Positions 42,822 to 50,967 of a stretch of DNA of 64,000 bases are shown piece by piece. Made by a program: the position numbers and the translations under genes. Positions within the stretch are counted from its first letter, which is position 1. The number at the start of each line of letters is the position of its first letter. This DNA is from Gillisia xinjiangensis. Lineage in GTDB: Bacteria > Bacteroidota > Bacteroidia > Flavobacteriales > Flavobacteriaceae. The DNA lies in contig NZ_JBKAHK010000006.1 of the NCBI RefSeq assembly GCF_046298265.1, positions 124,001 to 188,000 on the forward strand. The letters are read 5' to 3'. The notes beneath the pieces were generated by a model, which saw only the letters and a program-made list of their open reading frames with translations, did not search any database and was not told where the DNA came from.

Positions 42822-44051
42822 TTATTTAGAAGGCTTTACGAGACTAAAACCTATTTGTTGCAAATCTTCCCAAAAGCCGGGATATGATTTTGAAACCACT
42901 CCTGCGTCCTCTATTTCCAGCGGTACTTTTAATGAAAGTGGTGCAAAAGCCATCGCCATTCTATGATCGTTATATGTGGCAATAGAAATATTTTTGTTCA
43001 GCATTTTTGCCGGGAAAAGCTTAAGGCAATCCTCTGTGATTTGTACCCTGGCTCCCAGTTTTTCCATTTCGGTTTTTAGGGCAACCAGTCGGTCGGTCTC
43101 TTTGATTTTTAAGGTATGTAACCCGCTTAGTTCGCATTCAATGCCCAAAGCCAGGCAGGTAACGGCGATGGTTTGAGCGATATCCGGAGCATTCTGAAGG
43201 TTTTCAATGATACGCCGTGGTTTTTTACAAGGTCGCTTTTCCAGTATTATGGAATTTCCTTCAAATCGGGTCACGATTCCAAAATGTTTATAAATTTCAG
43301 CGATACAGGAATCTCCCTGCAAGCTTGTTCTTCGGTAATTCGAAAGCTTAAGATCTGCGGTTTCGCTGATTGCTGCAAGACTATAAAAATAAGATGCCGA
43401 GCTCCAGTCCGATTCGATTTTTACCTTTTTTTGCCCCAGACTTTTCTTAGGTTGTATGTTTATTTTATTTCCTTTAAAATCGCCTTCAATCCCTAAAAAA
43501 TGCAATAATTCCAGGGTCATTTCTATGTATGGGGTGGAAGTTACCGTACCTTCCAGCAGTATCTCCAAACCTTCCGGTAAGGATGGTGCGATCAACATTA
43601 AAGCAGAAATATACTGGCTGCTAATATTGGCTTTAACCGAAACAAAACTCTTCTTAAGTTCCTTCCCGCTAATTTTTAATGGCGGAAATCCTTTCTGTTC
43701 TAAGTAAGAAATTTCCGCTCCCAGATCCTTTAAGGCGTCAACCAATAATTTTACCGGTCGCTCCTTCATTCGTTTGCTGCCGGTAAGGACTACCTCACAG
43801 CCCTTTTTCGCTGCAAAATATGCGGTTAGAAACCTCATAGCCGTTCCCGCATGGTGAATGTCTACGGTTCCCGAATCCCTTTGCAAAGCTTCCTGCATCA
43901 CCCTGGAATCATCACTATTGGAAAGATTTTCCAGGCGAATGCCGGGATAAAGTGCCTGCAGGATCAAAACCCTGTTGGATTCGCTTTTTGAACCAGTGAT
44001 TTGCAAGTCTCCTTTCAGGTTTTTTTGAGAATGGGATAGTTGAATCTTCAT
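42822..44051 (-). CDS. aroA: 3-phosphoshikimate 1-carboxyvinyltransferase (EPSP synthase)
   Basis: A 409-residue shikimate-pathway enzyme joining shikimate 3-phosphate and phosphoenolpyruvate. Motifs: 'LQITGSKSESNRVLILQALY' (substrate Lys), 'IHHAGTAMRFLTAYFAAKKG' (class-II-like form of the LxNAGTAxR motif), 'KVSNISSQYISALMLIAPSL'-like Ser block and the C-terminal 'TYNDHRMAMAFAPLSLKV'. It supplies chorismate for the aromatic operon further downstream in the window, but is a separate transcription unit. Confidence 0.95.
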   Translation of the reverse strand: MKIQLSHSQKNLKGDLQITGSKSESNRVLILQALYPGIRLENLSNSDDSRVMQEALQRDSGTVDIHHAGTAMRFLTAYFAAKKGCEVVLTGSKRMKERPVKLLVDALKDLGAEISYLEQKGFPPLKISGKELKKSFVSVKANISSQYISALMLIAPSLPEGLEILLEGTVTSTPYIEMTLELLHFLGIEGDFKGNKINIQPKKSLGQKKVKIESDWSSASYFYSLAAISETADLKLSNYRRTSLQGDSCIAEIYKHFGIVTRFEGNSIILEKRPCKKPRRIIENLQNAPDIAQTIAVTCLALGIECELSGLHTLKIKETDRLVALKTEMEKLGARVQITEDCLKLFPAKMLNKNISIATYNDHRMAMAFAPLSLKVPLEIEDAGVVSKSYPGFWEDLQQIGFSLVKPSK

Positions 44052-44081
44052 TTTATAAATTTCGGATTAATTTTTTTTTAG

Positions 44082-44330
44082 CATTGTTGTCCGGTGAAAA
44101 TTTATGTAATCGCTGAAATCACACATTAAATGAACAATCCAGGGATATTTGTAAAGTATACACCTTGCATTTAGGAATTTTAAAATTATTCTAATAATTA
44201 GGGTATTCTGAAAAATATAGATATTATAACAAGATGTTTATCATTTAATTAAAATCAAGTCTTGGTTCTTGATTCTTTCAGTTCTGCCAAAGGCGGAACG
44301 ATCTTTATTCAATATACCGGACGGTACTGA
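44082..44330 (+). repeat. MITE-like intergenic repeat, copy C
   Basis: A 249-bp element starting TTGTTGTCCGGTGAAA and ending TATACCGGACGGTACTGA. Its left half is the most diverged of the three copies; its right half agrees well ('TTATCATTTAATTAAAAT', 'GCCAAAGGCGGAACGATC'). Confidence 0.82.
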
Positions 44331-44347
44331 TTTTAAATTAAAAAATT

Positions 44348-44614
44348 TTAGCGGTCTCTTTCTTCCTTTTTGATCCTGGAACTAAACTGACCGTAAGAAA
44401 TAATAAATCCGTACACCAGCGAGCCAAGAATAGTCCCTAATGTAAATTGAACCCAATTTCCGTCGCCGAGTTTAGCTTCAAAAAACTTTGAAAATTCAAA
44501 TCCGCCGTAATCAAATAACATGGAAATAAAATGATAAATAATTGCAAATGCAATCCCCATTCCTGCTACCGATTTCCAAAATGCTTTATCCTTAACTATT
44601 CGTTTAAAAGCCAT
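44348..44614 (-). CDS. small two-helix membrane protein
   Basis: An 88-residue protein with two predicted transmembrane helices ('VAGMGIAFAIIYHFISMLFD' and 'FTLGTILGSLVYGFIISYGQ') and basic ends. I do not recognise a named family beyond short Bacteroidota membrane proteins. It starts immediately after the stop of the MazG-like gene and ends the dtd/rsgA transcription unit. Confidence 0.75.
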   Translation of the reverse strand: MAFKRIVKDKAFWKSVAGMGIAFAIIYHFISMLFDYGGFEFSKFFEAKLGDGNWVQFTLGTILGSLVYGFIISYGQFSSRIKKEERDR

Positions 44615-44941
44615 TTATTTAAGTTTATCATTATTTTGATGCCGATCATGATCGCGTTTGGTTTTCAGGTCGAGTTTTTTGTCAAAAGCTTCCTGAAGAT
44701 CAATCCCGGTTTGATTGGCGAGGCAAAGTACCACAAACATTACATCGGCCAATTCTTCTCCCAGATCCTTGTTCTTATCGCTTTCTTTTTCACTTTGTTC
44801 CCCATAACGGCGGGCAATTATTCGCGCTACTTCTCCTACCTCTTCTGTGAGTTGCGCCATATTGGTGAGCTCGTTAAAATACCGCACTCCGTGCGATTTT
44901 ATCCATTCATCTACGGCTAACTGTGAATTTTGAATATCCAT
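44615..44941 (-). CDS. MazG-like nucleotide pyrophosphohydrolase
   Basis: A 108-residue all-alpha NTP pyrophosphohydrolase. The Mg-binding ExxE...ExxD pattern is visible in 'MAQLTEEVGEVARIIARRYG' and 'LGEELADVMFVVLCLANQTG'. It probably cleans non-canonical nucleotides. It shares one base with the dtd stop region and is cotranscribed with dtd and rsgA. Confidence 0.9.
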   Translation of the reverse strand: MDIQNSQLAVDEWIKSHGVRYFNELTNMAQLTEEVGEVARIIARRYGEQSEKESDKNKDLGEELADVMFVVLCLANQTGIDLQEAFDKKLDLKTKRDHDRHQNNDKLK

Positions 44942-45393
44942 TATTCCCTGTTTTTTGAATCGATTAAAATTGTGACCGGGCCGTCATTTACGAGAGAAAC
45001 CTTCATATCTGCCCCAAAAATTCCGGTTTTTATGGGTTTCCCAAGCAGATTCTCAAGCTTTTTATTGAATTCCTCATACAAAGGAATGGCAATCTCTGGC
45101 TTTGCTGCTTTTATATAACCCGGCCTGTTACCTTTTTTTGTGCTGGCGTGAAGCGTGAACTGACTTATTACTAAAATCTCTCCGTCTATATCCTGCAAAG
45201 AAAGATTCATCACTCCGTTTTCATCATTAAAAATCCGCATTTTCAGGATCTTATTGCACAGCCAGTCTATATCTTCGGCTGTATCTGCCTCTTCAATACC
45301 CAGCAATACCAAAAGCCCGGACTGAATTGCACCGTTTATAGTTCCTTCTATGCTAACAGAAGCTTCGGATACCCTCTGTAAAACTATTCTCAT
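44941..45393 (-). CDS. dtd: D-aminoacyl-tRNA deacylase
   Basis: A 150-residue enzyme that removes D-amino acids wrongly attached to tRNA. Signatures: 'MRIVLQRVSEASVSIEGTIN', 'GLLVLLGIEEADTAEDIDWL', 'SQFTLHASTKKGNRPGYIKA' (catalytic Ser-Gln and Thr region) and 'GADMKVSLVNDGPVTILID' with the GP motif. It overlaps rsgA by 4 bp. Confidence 0.96.
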   Translation of the reverse strand: MRIVLQRVSEASVSIEGTINGAIQSGLLVLLGIEEADTAEDIDWLCNKILKMRIFNDENGVMNLSLQDIDGEILVISQFTLHASTKKGNRPGYIKAAKPEIAIPLYEEFNKKLENLLGKPIKTGIFGADMKVSLVNDGPVTILIDSKNRE

Positions 45394-46349
45394 TGGTCTT
45401 CTTCGTAATTATCTATTCTGTATTGCTGCTCGTCCTCTCCCTTGATGATTTGTAAATAACTTTTGTACCTGGACCAGGCAACGCTACCGTCTTCCAAAGC
45501 ATCTTTTACTGCACATTTTGGCTCTTCCAGATGCAAACAATTATAATATTTACATTGATCCTTTAAAGCAAAAAATTCAGGGAAATAATTCGCGAGTTCT
45601 TCCTTTTCTATCTCAACTACACCAAATCCTTTTATTCCCGGAGTGTCAATTATTCTGGCATCAAAACTCAAATCGTACATCTCTGCAAAGGTCGTGGTAT
45701 GTTGCCCCTGTTTGGATTGTACGCTTATCTTGGAGGTCTTCAGGTCCAGTGTAGGTTCCAGCGCGTTTATCAGGGTAGATTTCCCTGTACCGCTATGGCC
45801 GGAGATCATGGAGGTTTTCCCGGTCATCATCTTCTTAACCTTATCAATATTTTTTCCGGTCATCGCCGAAATTCCCAGGCATTCATACCCGATCTCGCGA
45901 TATAGCGCTGCCAGGTATTTGATCTCTGCCAGCTCATCTTCATTATAAATATCAATTTTATTGAAAAGCAGTACTGTTTTAATATGATATGCTTCAGCAG
46001 TAACCAGAAACCGGTCTATAAAAGTGGTGAAGGTTGGCGGATTATTTAGCGTGACCAGTAAAAATGCCTGGTCTATATTTGAGGCTATTATGTGTGTTTG
46101 TTTGGAAAGGTTTACAGATTTGCGAATGATGTAATTATCCCGGTCTTCTATCTCCTTTATAACCCCTTTCACATCTTCCAGTCCTTCCTCCAAATCAAAT
46201 TTCACACGGTCTCCCACCGCTACCGGATTGGTGCTTTTAATCCCTTTAAGCCTGAATTTCCCTTTTATCCGGCAATTGTAAATCTCCCCGTCTTCAGCCT
46301 TTACCTGGTACCAGCTCCCTGTAGATTTATAAACGATTCCTCTCATCAA
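45390..46349 (-). CDS. rsgA: ribosome small subunit-dependent GTPase RsgA
   Basis: A 319-residue circularly permuted GTPase that helps mature the 30S subunit. An N-terminal OB fold (about 1-75) is followed by G4 'LLFNKIDIY', G1 'GHSGTGKSTLINALEP', G3 'IIDTPGIKGFG' and a C-terminal zinc domain ('DQCKYYNCLHLEEPKCAVKD'). The motif order G4-G1-G3 is the hallmark of the family. First gene of a unit with dtd, the MazG-like gene and a small membrane protein. Confidence 0.96.
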   Translation of the reverse strand: MMRGIVYKSTGSWYQVKAEDGEIYNCRIKGKFRLKGIKSTNPVAVGDRVKFDLEEGLEDVKGVIKEIEDRDNYIIRKSVNLSKQTHIIASNIDQAFLLVTLNNPPTFTTFIDRFLVTAEAYHIKTVLLFNKIDIYNEDELAEIKYLAALYREIGYECLGISAMTGKNIDKVKKMMTGKTSMISGHSGTGKSTLINALEPTLDLKTSKISVQSKQGQHTTTFAEMYDLSFDARIIDTPGIKGFGVVEIEKEELANYFPEFFALKDQCKYYNCLHLEEPKCAVKDALEDGSVAWSRYKSYLQIIKGEDEQQYRIDNYEEDQ

Positions 46350-46478
46350 AATTTTTAAAAAGTTAAAAAACTTAATTTATTATGCTCTGTATTTAGTTGT
46401 AATTTCTCAAAAACCTCAACCATTACAAGCAAATTTACATTTAAATTATTGGTTTTCACTTTTATCCTAAACGGAAAA

Positions 46479-46514
46479 AAACCCGCACTGGTATCTAAAT
46501 ATAGTGCGGGGTTT
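46479..46514 (-). terminator. terminator of the aromatic amino acid operon
   Basis: An 11-bp stem with one bulged G (46479-46489 with 46503-46514, core CCCGCACT/AGTGCGGG), five bases after the DAHP synthase stop at 46519. It separates this operon from rsgA. Confidence 0.8.
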
Positions 46515-46518
46515 ATTT

Positions 46519-47604
46519 CTATTTGGCTTTCATCACCTTTTCCTGACGATTGATAGATTCCTGGTGAACCGCTTTAAAAAGTCGAAGGATAAATTCTTCA
46601 CTTAACCCAACCTGTTCTCCCTCAAGCACCATTTTACCCAGGATCTCATTCCATCGTTTGGTTTGTAACACCGAAACATTCTGATCTTTTTTCACCTTTC
46701 CTATATCATCTGAAATTTTCATCCTTTTAGATAAAAGTTCTATTAGATGATTATCTGCTACGTCTATTTGCGCTCTTAAATTATTCAGCTTGTTCTGAAA
46801 TTCGGCACTTTCTGAAATTTCTTTTCTTATTTTAAGATCTTTCATAAACTGAATTAAGGTTGCAGGGGTGATTTGCTGTGCTGCATCGCTCCAGGCATTA
46901 TCGGGATCGTGATGGGTTTCCACCATCAATCCGTCGTAATTGAGATCTAATGCGGTTTGGCAGAGATCAAAAATAGTATCGCGCCTTCCGGCAATGTGGG
47001 ATGGATCCAGGATTAAAGGAAGATCCGGAAAACGGTTCTGCAGGTCTATGGGAATTTGCCATTCCGGATTGTTCCTGTATTTGGTTTTTTCGTAGGCTGA
47101 AAATCCGCGGTGAATCACCCCAAGGTTTTTAATATCGGCCGTATAAAAGCGCTCTACAGCACCTAACCAAAGGGAAAGATCGGGATTCACGGGGTTTTTT
47201 ACCAATACGGTTTTATCAGTTCCTTTAAGCGCATCTGCAATTTCCTGGATTATAAATGGAGAAACCGTAGTTCGTGCTCCAATCCACAATATATCAATAT
47301 CATTTTCCAAAGCAAGCTCCACGTGATTAGGGTTGGCAACTTCGGTGGTGGTCAACAATCCGGTTTCCTCTTTGGCGGTTTTTAACCATTTTAAACCAAG
47401 TGCTCCCACTCCTTCAAAATTTCCGGGACGGGTCCTTGGTTTCCAGATTCCGGCACGCAATACGCTCACATCGCTGTCTTTTAGCTGTTTTGCGATCTTC
47501 ACCACCTGTTCTTCGGTTTCGGCACTACAAGGGCCTGCAATTACCAAGGGATGATCCAAATTGAATTCATCTAACCAGTTTCTGAGTTCTTTCTTGTTTT
47601 CCAT
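46519..47604 (-). CDS. bifunctional DAHP synthase / chorismate mutase
   Basis: A 361-residue fusion. Residues about 1-265 are a type I-beta 3-deoxy-7-phosphoheptulonate synthase ('PLVIAGPCSAETEEQVVKIA', 'GIWKPRTRPGNFEG', 'LILDPSHIAGRRD', 'MVETHHDPDNAWSD'), the first step of the shikimate pathway. Residues about 275-355 are an AroQ-type chorismate mutase ('LRAQIDVADNHLIELLSKRM', 'ISDDIGKVKK'), which makes prephenate. It is last in the operon after pheA, aminotransferase and tyrA, giving both entry and branch-point steps for Phe and Tyr. The fused mutase may serve as a feedback sensor (family knowledge). Confidence 0.94.
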   Translation of the reverse strand: MENKKELRNWLDEFNLDHPLVIAGPCSAETEEQVVKIAKQLKDSDVSVLRAGIWKPRTRPGNFEGVGALGLKWLKTAKEETGLLTTTEVANPNHVELALENDIDILWIGARTTVSPFIIQEIADALKGTDKTVLVKNPVNPDLSLWLGAVERFYTADIKNLGVIHRGFSAYEKTKYRNNPEWQIPIDLQNRFPDLPLILDPSHIAGRRDTIFDLCQTALDLNYDGLMVETHHDPDNAWSDAAQQITPATLIQFMKDLKIRKEISESAEFQNKLNNLRAQIDVADNHLIELLSKRMKISDDIGKVKKDQNVSVLQTKRWNEILGKMVLEGEQVGLSEEFILRLFKAVHQESINRQEKVMKAK

Positions 47605-47626
47605 GTTCTTCGATTTAATCTTAGTG

Positions 47627-48478
47627 TTAATTTATTCCGTTTAAAATTGATTTTATATGATTGGTTTTTTCCATTTCCCTGTAAACCTCTTCAAAATTAT
47701 TTTCTTCCATCAGGCTCTTGAATTGATTTAGATTGCTTATATATTCGGTTAAAGTTTCAAGTATATTCTCCCTGTTTTGCTGAAAAATGGGAGACCACAT
47801 AGCTGGAGAGCTTTTTGCCAGTCGTACCGTTGACGCAAATCCGCTTCCCGCCATATCGAATATATCACGCTCATTCCGTTCCTTTTCCAAAACCGTTTTT
47901 CCCAGCATAAAGGAACTTATGTGTGATAAATGCGACACATAGGCTATATGTTTATCGTGGGATTTTGCATCCATATAACGAATGCGCATCCCCAAATGCC
48001 TGAAGATTTCGAGGGCTTTTTCCTGTAATTTGAAAGCAGTTTTTTCCACCTCACAAATAATCATCGTTTTATTGCGGTACAATTCTGAAACAGCTGCCTC
48101 CGGGCCTGAAAACTCGGTTCCGGAAATAGGATGGGCTGCAAGGAAATTCCGCCTTTTTGGATGGGTTGCAACCTCAGTGCATATTTTTTCCTTTGTAGAT
48201 CCCGCATCAATCACCAGGGTATGATCACCGATTTGATCTAAAACTTTCTTCAACAAACCTATTCCTGCATCTACCGGAACCGCGATAATCACTAAATCTG
48301 AACCGGCAACATCCTCCAGCTCTGCACTCTTATCTATAATTCCCAATTCCCTGGCTTTTTCCAAATGTGCTTCGCAATTATCTATCCCAACAATTTTTGC
48401 CTGCGGGTAAAATGCTTTAAGGTCCAGTGCAAAAGAGCCTCCTATTAACCCTATTCCTATGACATGTATGTTCTTCAT
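47627..48478 (-). CDS. tyrA: prephenate dehydrogenase
   Basis: A 283-residue enzyme converting prephenate to 4-hydroxyphenylpyruvate for tyrosine. The Rossmann motif 'VIGIGLIGGSFALDLKAFYP' binds NAD(P). Conserved active-site blocks are 'DAGSTKEKICTEVATHP', 'FLAAHPISGTEFSGPEAA' and 'HDKHIAYVSHLSHISSFML'. No ACT or mutase domain is fused. Its ATG overlaps the aminotransferase stop by 4 bp. Confidence 0.94.
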   Translation of the reverse strand: MKNIHVIGIGLIGGSFALDLKAFYPQAKIVGIDNCEAHLEKARELGIIDKSAELEDVAGSDLVIIAVPVDAGIGLLKKVLDQIGDHTLVIDAGSTKEKICTEVATHPKRRNFLAAHPISGTEFSGPEAAVSELYRNKTMIICEVEKTAFKLQEKALEIFRHLGMRIRYMDAKSHDKHIAYVSHLSHISSFMLGKTVLEKERNERDIFDMAGSGFASTVRLAKSSPAMWSPIFQQNRENILETLTEYISNLNQFKSLMEENNFEEVYREMEKTNHIKSILNGIN

Positions 48479-49623
48479 AAACCTATCCTTTCAATTGCAC
48501 GATCGATCACCTCGCTGGTTGCACAAAGGGAAAATCGTACATATCCTTCTCCCTGATCCCCAAAAATGAAACCCGGGGCGATGAAAATACTGTGGGTATA
48601 TAGTAAATTATTCACCAAACCTTCTGAAGTTTCCCCTTCCGGAACTTTTGCCCAAACGAACATGCCAGATTGGTCCTTGCCAGGTGTACAGCCCAATGCT
48701 TTTGCAAGCTTCAGGATTTTTTGTTTTCTTTCTGCGTAAACCTTGTTCAGGGAAGTAAACCAGCTTGCGGGTAAGCGCAATGCGGCTGAAGCTCCTGCTT
48801 GCAGCGGGTAAAACATTCCGCTATCCAGATTGGTCTTCACTTTTAAAATAGTGTTCAGGTTTTTTTCATTTCCGCAAACCATCCCAACCCTCCATCCGGC
48901 CATATTAAAACTCTTGCTTAAAGAATTCAGTTCCAAAACCACCTCTTTGGCTCCTTCAGTTTCTAAAATGCTTCTCGGAGAATCATTCAGAATAAAACTG
49001 TACGGATTATCATTCACTATTAGGATCTTGTTCTTTTTCGCAAAAGCGACCAATTTTTCAAAAATCGTTTCATTTGCTGAAGCTCCGGTAGGCATATGGG
49101 GATAATTCACCCACATAAGCTTTACTTTGCTGAGATCTCTGCTTTCAATTTCTTCCAAATCCGGATTCCAGTTGGTTTCCTCTTTTAAATTATAATAAAC
49201 AGGTTTCGCACCAACCAAATTGGTAACCGAAGTATATGTAGGATATCCGGGATTCGGAATTAAAACCTCATCGCCTTCATTTAAAAAAGCCATTGAAATA
49301 TGCGTGATCCCTTCTTTGCTGCCCATTAAGGGAATGATCTCTGTTTCTGGATTAAGGTCTACGCGGTAATGATTCTTGTAAAATTCCTTAATCGCGTTCC
49401 TGAAATCCAGGGTTCCCCTATACGGCTGATATTGATGTGCGCCTGTATTGGTAAGCGCCAGGTTTAAAGCCTCTATTACCTGAGGTGGAGGCGGCAAATC
49501 TGGGCTGCCAATTCCAAGGTTTATAATATCCTTTCCGCTGGCTGAAAGCGAACGTACTTCCTGCAATTTTGTGGAAAAATAGTATTCCTGTACTAAATTT
49601 AATCTGTTTGCCTGCTCGATCAT
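48475..49623 (-). CDS. class I/II aminotransferase of the Phe/Tyr operon
   Basis: A 382-residue PLP enzyme. The lysine Schiff-base motif is 'LNSLSKSFNMAGWRVGMVCG'. Substrate and cofactor blocks are 'INLGIGSPDLPPPPQVIEAL', 'GSKEGITHISMAFLNEGDEV' and 'VNYPHMPTGA'. It resembles LL-diaminopimelate/aspartate-type aminotransferases. Its place between pheA and tyrA, overlapping both by 4 bp, suggests it transaminates phenylpyruvate and 4-hydroxyphenylpyruvate (inference). Confidence 0.9.
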   Translation of the reverse strand: MIEQANRLNLVQEYYFSTKLQEVRSLSASGKDIINLGIGSPDLPPPPQVIEALNLALTNTGAHQYQPYRGTLDFRNAIKEFYKNHYRVDLNPETEIIPLMGSKEGITHISMAFLNEGDEVLIPNPGYPTYTSVTNLVGAKPVYYNLKEETNWNPDLEEIESRDLSKVKLMWVNYPHMPTGASANETIFEKLVAFAKKNKILIVNDNPYSFILNDSPRSILETEGAKEVVLELNSLSKSFNMAGWRVGMVCGNEKNLNTILKVKTNLDSGMFYPLQAGASAALRLPASWFTSLNKVYAERKQKILKLAKALGCTPGKDQSGMFVWAKVPEGETSEGLVNNLLYTHSIFIAPGFIFGDQGEGYVRFSLCATSEVIDRAIERIGL

Positions 49624-50444
49624 AAGCTGTTTTTATAAGTTCCCAACACATGTAATTGTTCTGTCATAACCTCAAGAATTTTCATCGCTTTTAGAAATTC
49701 TGAATGGTTTTCAAAGGTTACATCCACAAAAAATGAATATTTCCAGGGCGCTTCAATAATTGGCATACTCTGGATTTTGGTCATATCCATATCAAAATCC
49801 CGGATGATGTTCAATACCGAAACCAAACTTCCCCGCTTGCTTTCAAGTTCAAATTTCAAAGAAGCTTTATCGAGTTTATCTCCATTCGGTTCTTTCATTT
49901 TTTTACTGATGATCAAAAACCGGGTGGCATTGCTTTTTTTGGTATGGATTTCCTCAGCCAGTATTTCCAATCCAAATAATTTGGCTGCAGCTGTACTTGC
50001 AACAGCAGCAACATGTTTTAAGCTGTTTTGGGATATTCTTTTTGCCACTTCAGCAGTATCGGTATCTTCAATAAGTTTTATATGCGGATGTCCTTTAAAA
50101 AATTCCTTGCACTGCAACAATGCCATAGGATGCGAAAAAACCTTCTTAATCGTGGCAATACTTTGACCTGGCAATGCCATTAAATTCATATTGATGGGGA
50201 TATAATGTTCTCCCACAATTTTTAAATTGTTCTCATCAATTAATGCGTAGTTAGGTAAAATGGAACCCGCAATTGAATTTTCGATTGCCATCACCGCCTC
50301 CTCGCATTCTCCTTTCACAAGACTGTCTACAAGTTCCCTGAAAGACATGAACTCCAGAACTTCCACATTTTCCCCATAGAATTCCTGGGCCACCAAATGA
50401 TGAAATGAACCTTGTGCTCCCTGAATTCCTATAATTTTTTCCAT
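49620..50444 (-). CDS. pheA: prephenate dehydratase
   Basis: A 274-residue enzyme turning prephenate into phenylpyruvate. The catalytic part (about 1-180) includes 'KIIGIQGAQGSFHHLVAQEF', 'AIENSIAGSILPNYALI' and 'NATRFLIIS' with the conserved Thr. The C-terminal ACT domain ('LKFELESKRGSLVSVLNIIR', 'IQSMPIIEAPWKYSFFVDV') binds phenylalanine for feedback. I start at the ATG at 50444; in-frame ATGs at 50453 and 50483 lie in or beside the attenuator terminator and would be spurious. It is first in the operon and is controlled by the upstream leader-peptide attenuator. Confidence 0.94.
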   Translation of the reverse strand: MEKIIGIQGAQGSFHHLVAQEFYGENVEVLEFMSFRELVDSLVKGECEEAVMAIENSIAGSILPNYALIDENNLKIVGEHYIPINMNLMALPGQSIATIKKVFSHPMALLQCKEFFKGHPHIKLIEDTDTAEVAKRISQNSLKHVAAVASTAAAKLFGLEILAEEIHTKKSNATRFLIISKKMKEPNGDKLDKASLKFELESKRGSLVSVLNIIRDFDMDMTKIQSMPIIEAPWKYSFFVDVTFENHSEFLKAMKILEVMTEQLHVLGTYKNSL

Positions 50445-50466
50445 TTTAAACATTTTAATAAAAAAA

Positions 50467-50490
50467 AATCCCGATGTTGCCATCGGGATT
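50467..50490 (-). terminator. attenuator terminator in the pheA leader
   Basis: A perfect 10-bp stem (50467-50476 with 50481-50490) with a 4-base loop. On the minus strand it is followed by nine T (50468-50460). It lies between the leader-peptide stop and pheA, so it ends transcription before pheA unless the alternative pairing forms. Confidence 0.92.
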
Positions 50491-50512
50491 TGAAATATAA
50501 TTTTTCATTTAA

Positions 50513-50590
50513 TTACATGCCGCTCCCGATTCTATCTCTGTAATAGAAATAAAAGTAATAGAAAGCGTTCCAGGTAAGTAAATTGATCAT
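50513..50590 (-). CDS. Phe/Tyr-rich leader peptide of the pheA operon attenuator
   Basis: A 25-codon gene. Residues 10-17 are FYYFYFYY, eight aromatic residues in a row, with Trp7 just before; it ends IGSGM and a TAA. Codons 21-23 contain ATCGGGA (50530-50524), which is complementary to TCCCGAT in the 5' arm of the downstream terminator. A ribosome stalled on the aromatic codons would leave this segment free to pair and block the terminator. A ribosome reaching the stop would cover it and let the terminator form. This is the classic attenuation design; the sequence shows every element, while the regulation itself is inferred. Confidence 0.9.
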   Translation of the reverse strand: MINLLTWNAFYYFYFYYRDRIGSGM

Positions 50591-50608
50591 TGTTCGTTTT
50601 GTATTTCG

Positions 50609-50641
50609 CTAATGTAGAATATAATTTTAAAAAATCGCAAA
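50609..50641 (-). promoter_or_regulatory. candidate promoter of the pheA operon
   Basis: On the minus strand TTTG (50641-50638) is followed after 21 bases by TACATTAG (50616-50609), close to the Bacteroidota -33 TTTG and -7 TAnnTTTG pattern. It would start transcription about 10-15 bases before the leader-peptide ATG. Confidence 0.4.
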
Positions 50642-50806
50642 AAAATTTGTTTTTTATGCGAAACCGGTTTCGTTGGAACTGGTTTTTTTTCCACAGTTCA
50701 TTCTGAACGAGCTTTTGGGCGAGGAAGAATCCATGCAGTGAGTGCACCGGGTAATCAAAAAATAATTTGATGGTTTATTGAAGTGTTTTCTGCTTTAGGT
50801 TCGAAC

Positions 50807-50839
50807 AACTTTTCCAAAGTTTTAAACTTTGGAAAAGTT
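50807..50839. repeat. perfect 16-bp-arm palindrome
   Basis: AACTTTTCCAAAGTTT (50807-50822), one T, then its exact reverse complement (50824-50839). This palindrome type is widespread between genes in Bacteroidota. Here it lies between the divergent pheA operon and gldA. Confidence 0.9.
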
Positions 50840-50967
50840 TCCGGGATTTCTTCCCTGCGTTCAGATGACATTTCAGGGTTGTTTTTGTTATTCTGAATGA
50901 GTTTTTGGATGGAGAATTAAACCCTCAATGACGGATTTATTATTACTTTTGAAAAAAAGCTTTCGCA

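Larger units (their letters stand above)
50591..50967. other. 377-bp spacer between pheA leader and gldA
   Basis: Apart from the candidate promoter it holds common Bacteroidota intergenic repeats: two stretches like 'CATTCTGAACGAG' (50700 and 50891), a perfect palindrome (50807-50839) and a CCCTCAATGACGG motif (50922). No gene. Confidence 0.7.

Noticed and set aside
50532..50747. 71-codon minus-strand frame overlapping the pheA leader
   Set aside because: It runs in another frame than the aromatic leader peptide, spans the likely promoter, and has no family; the 25-codon leader explains the region better.
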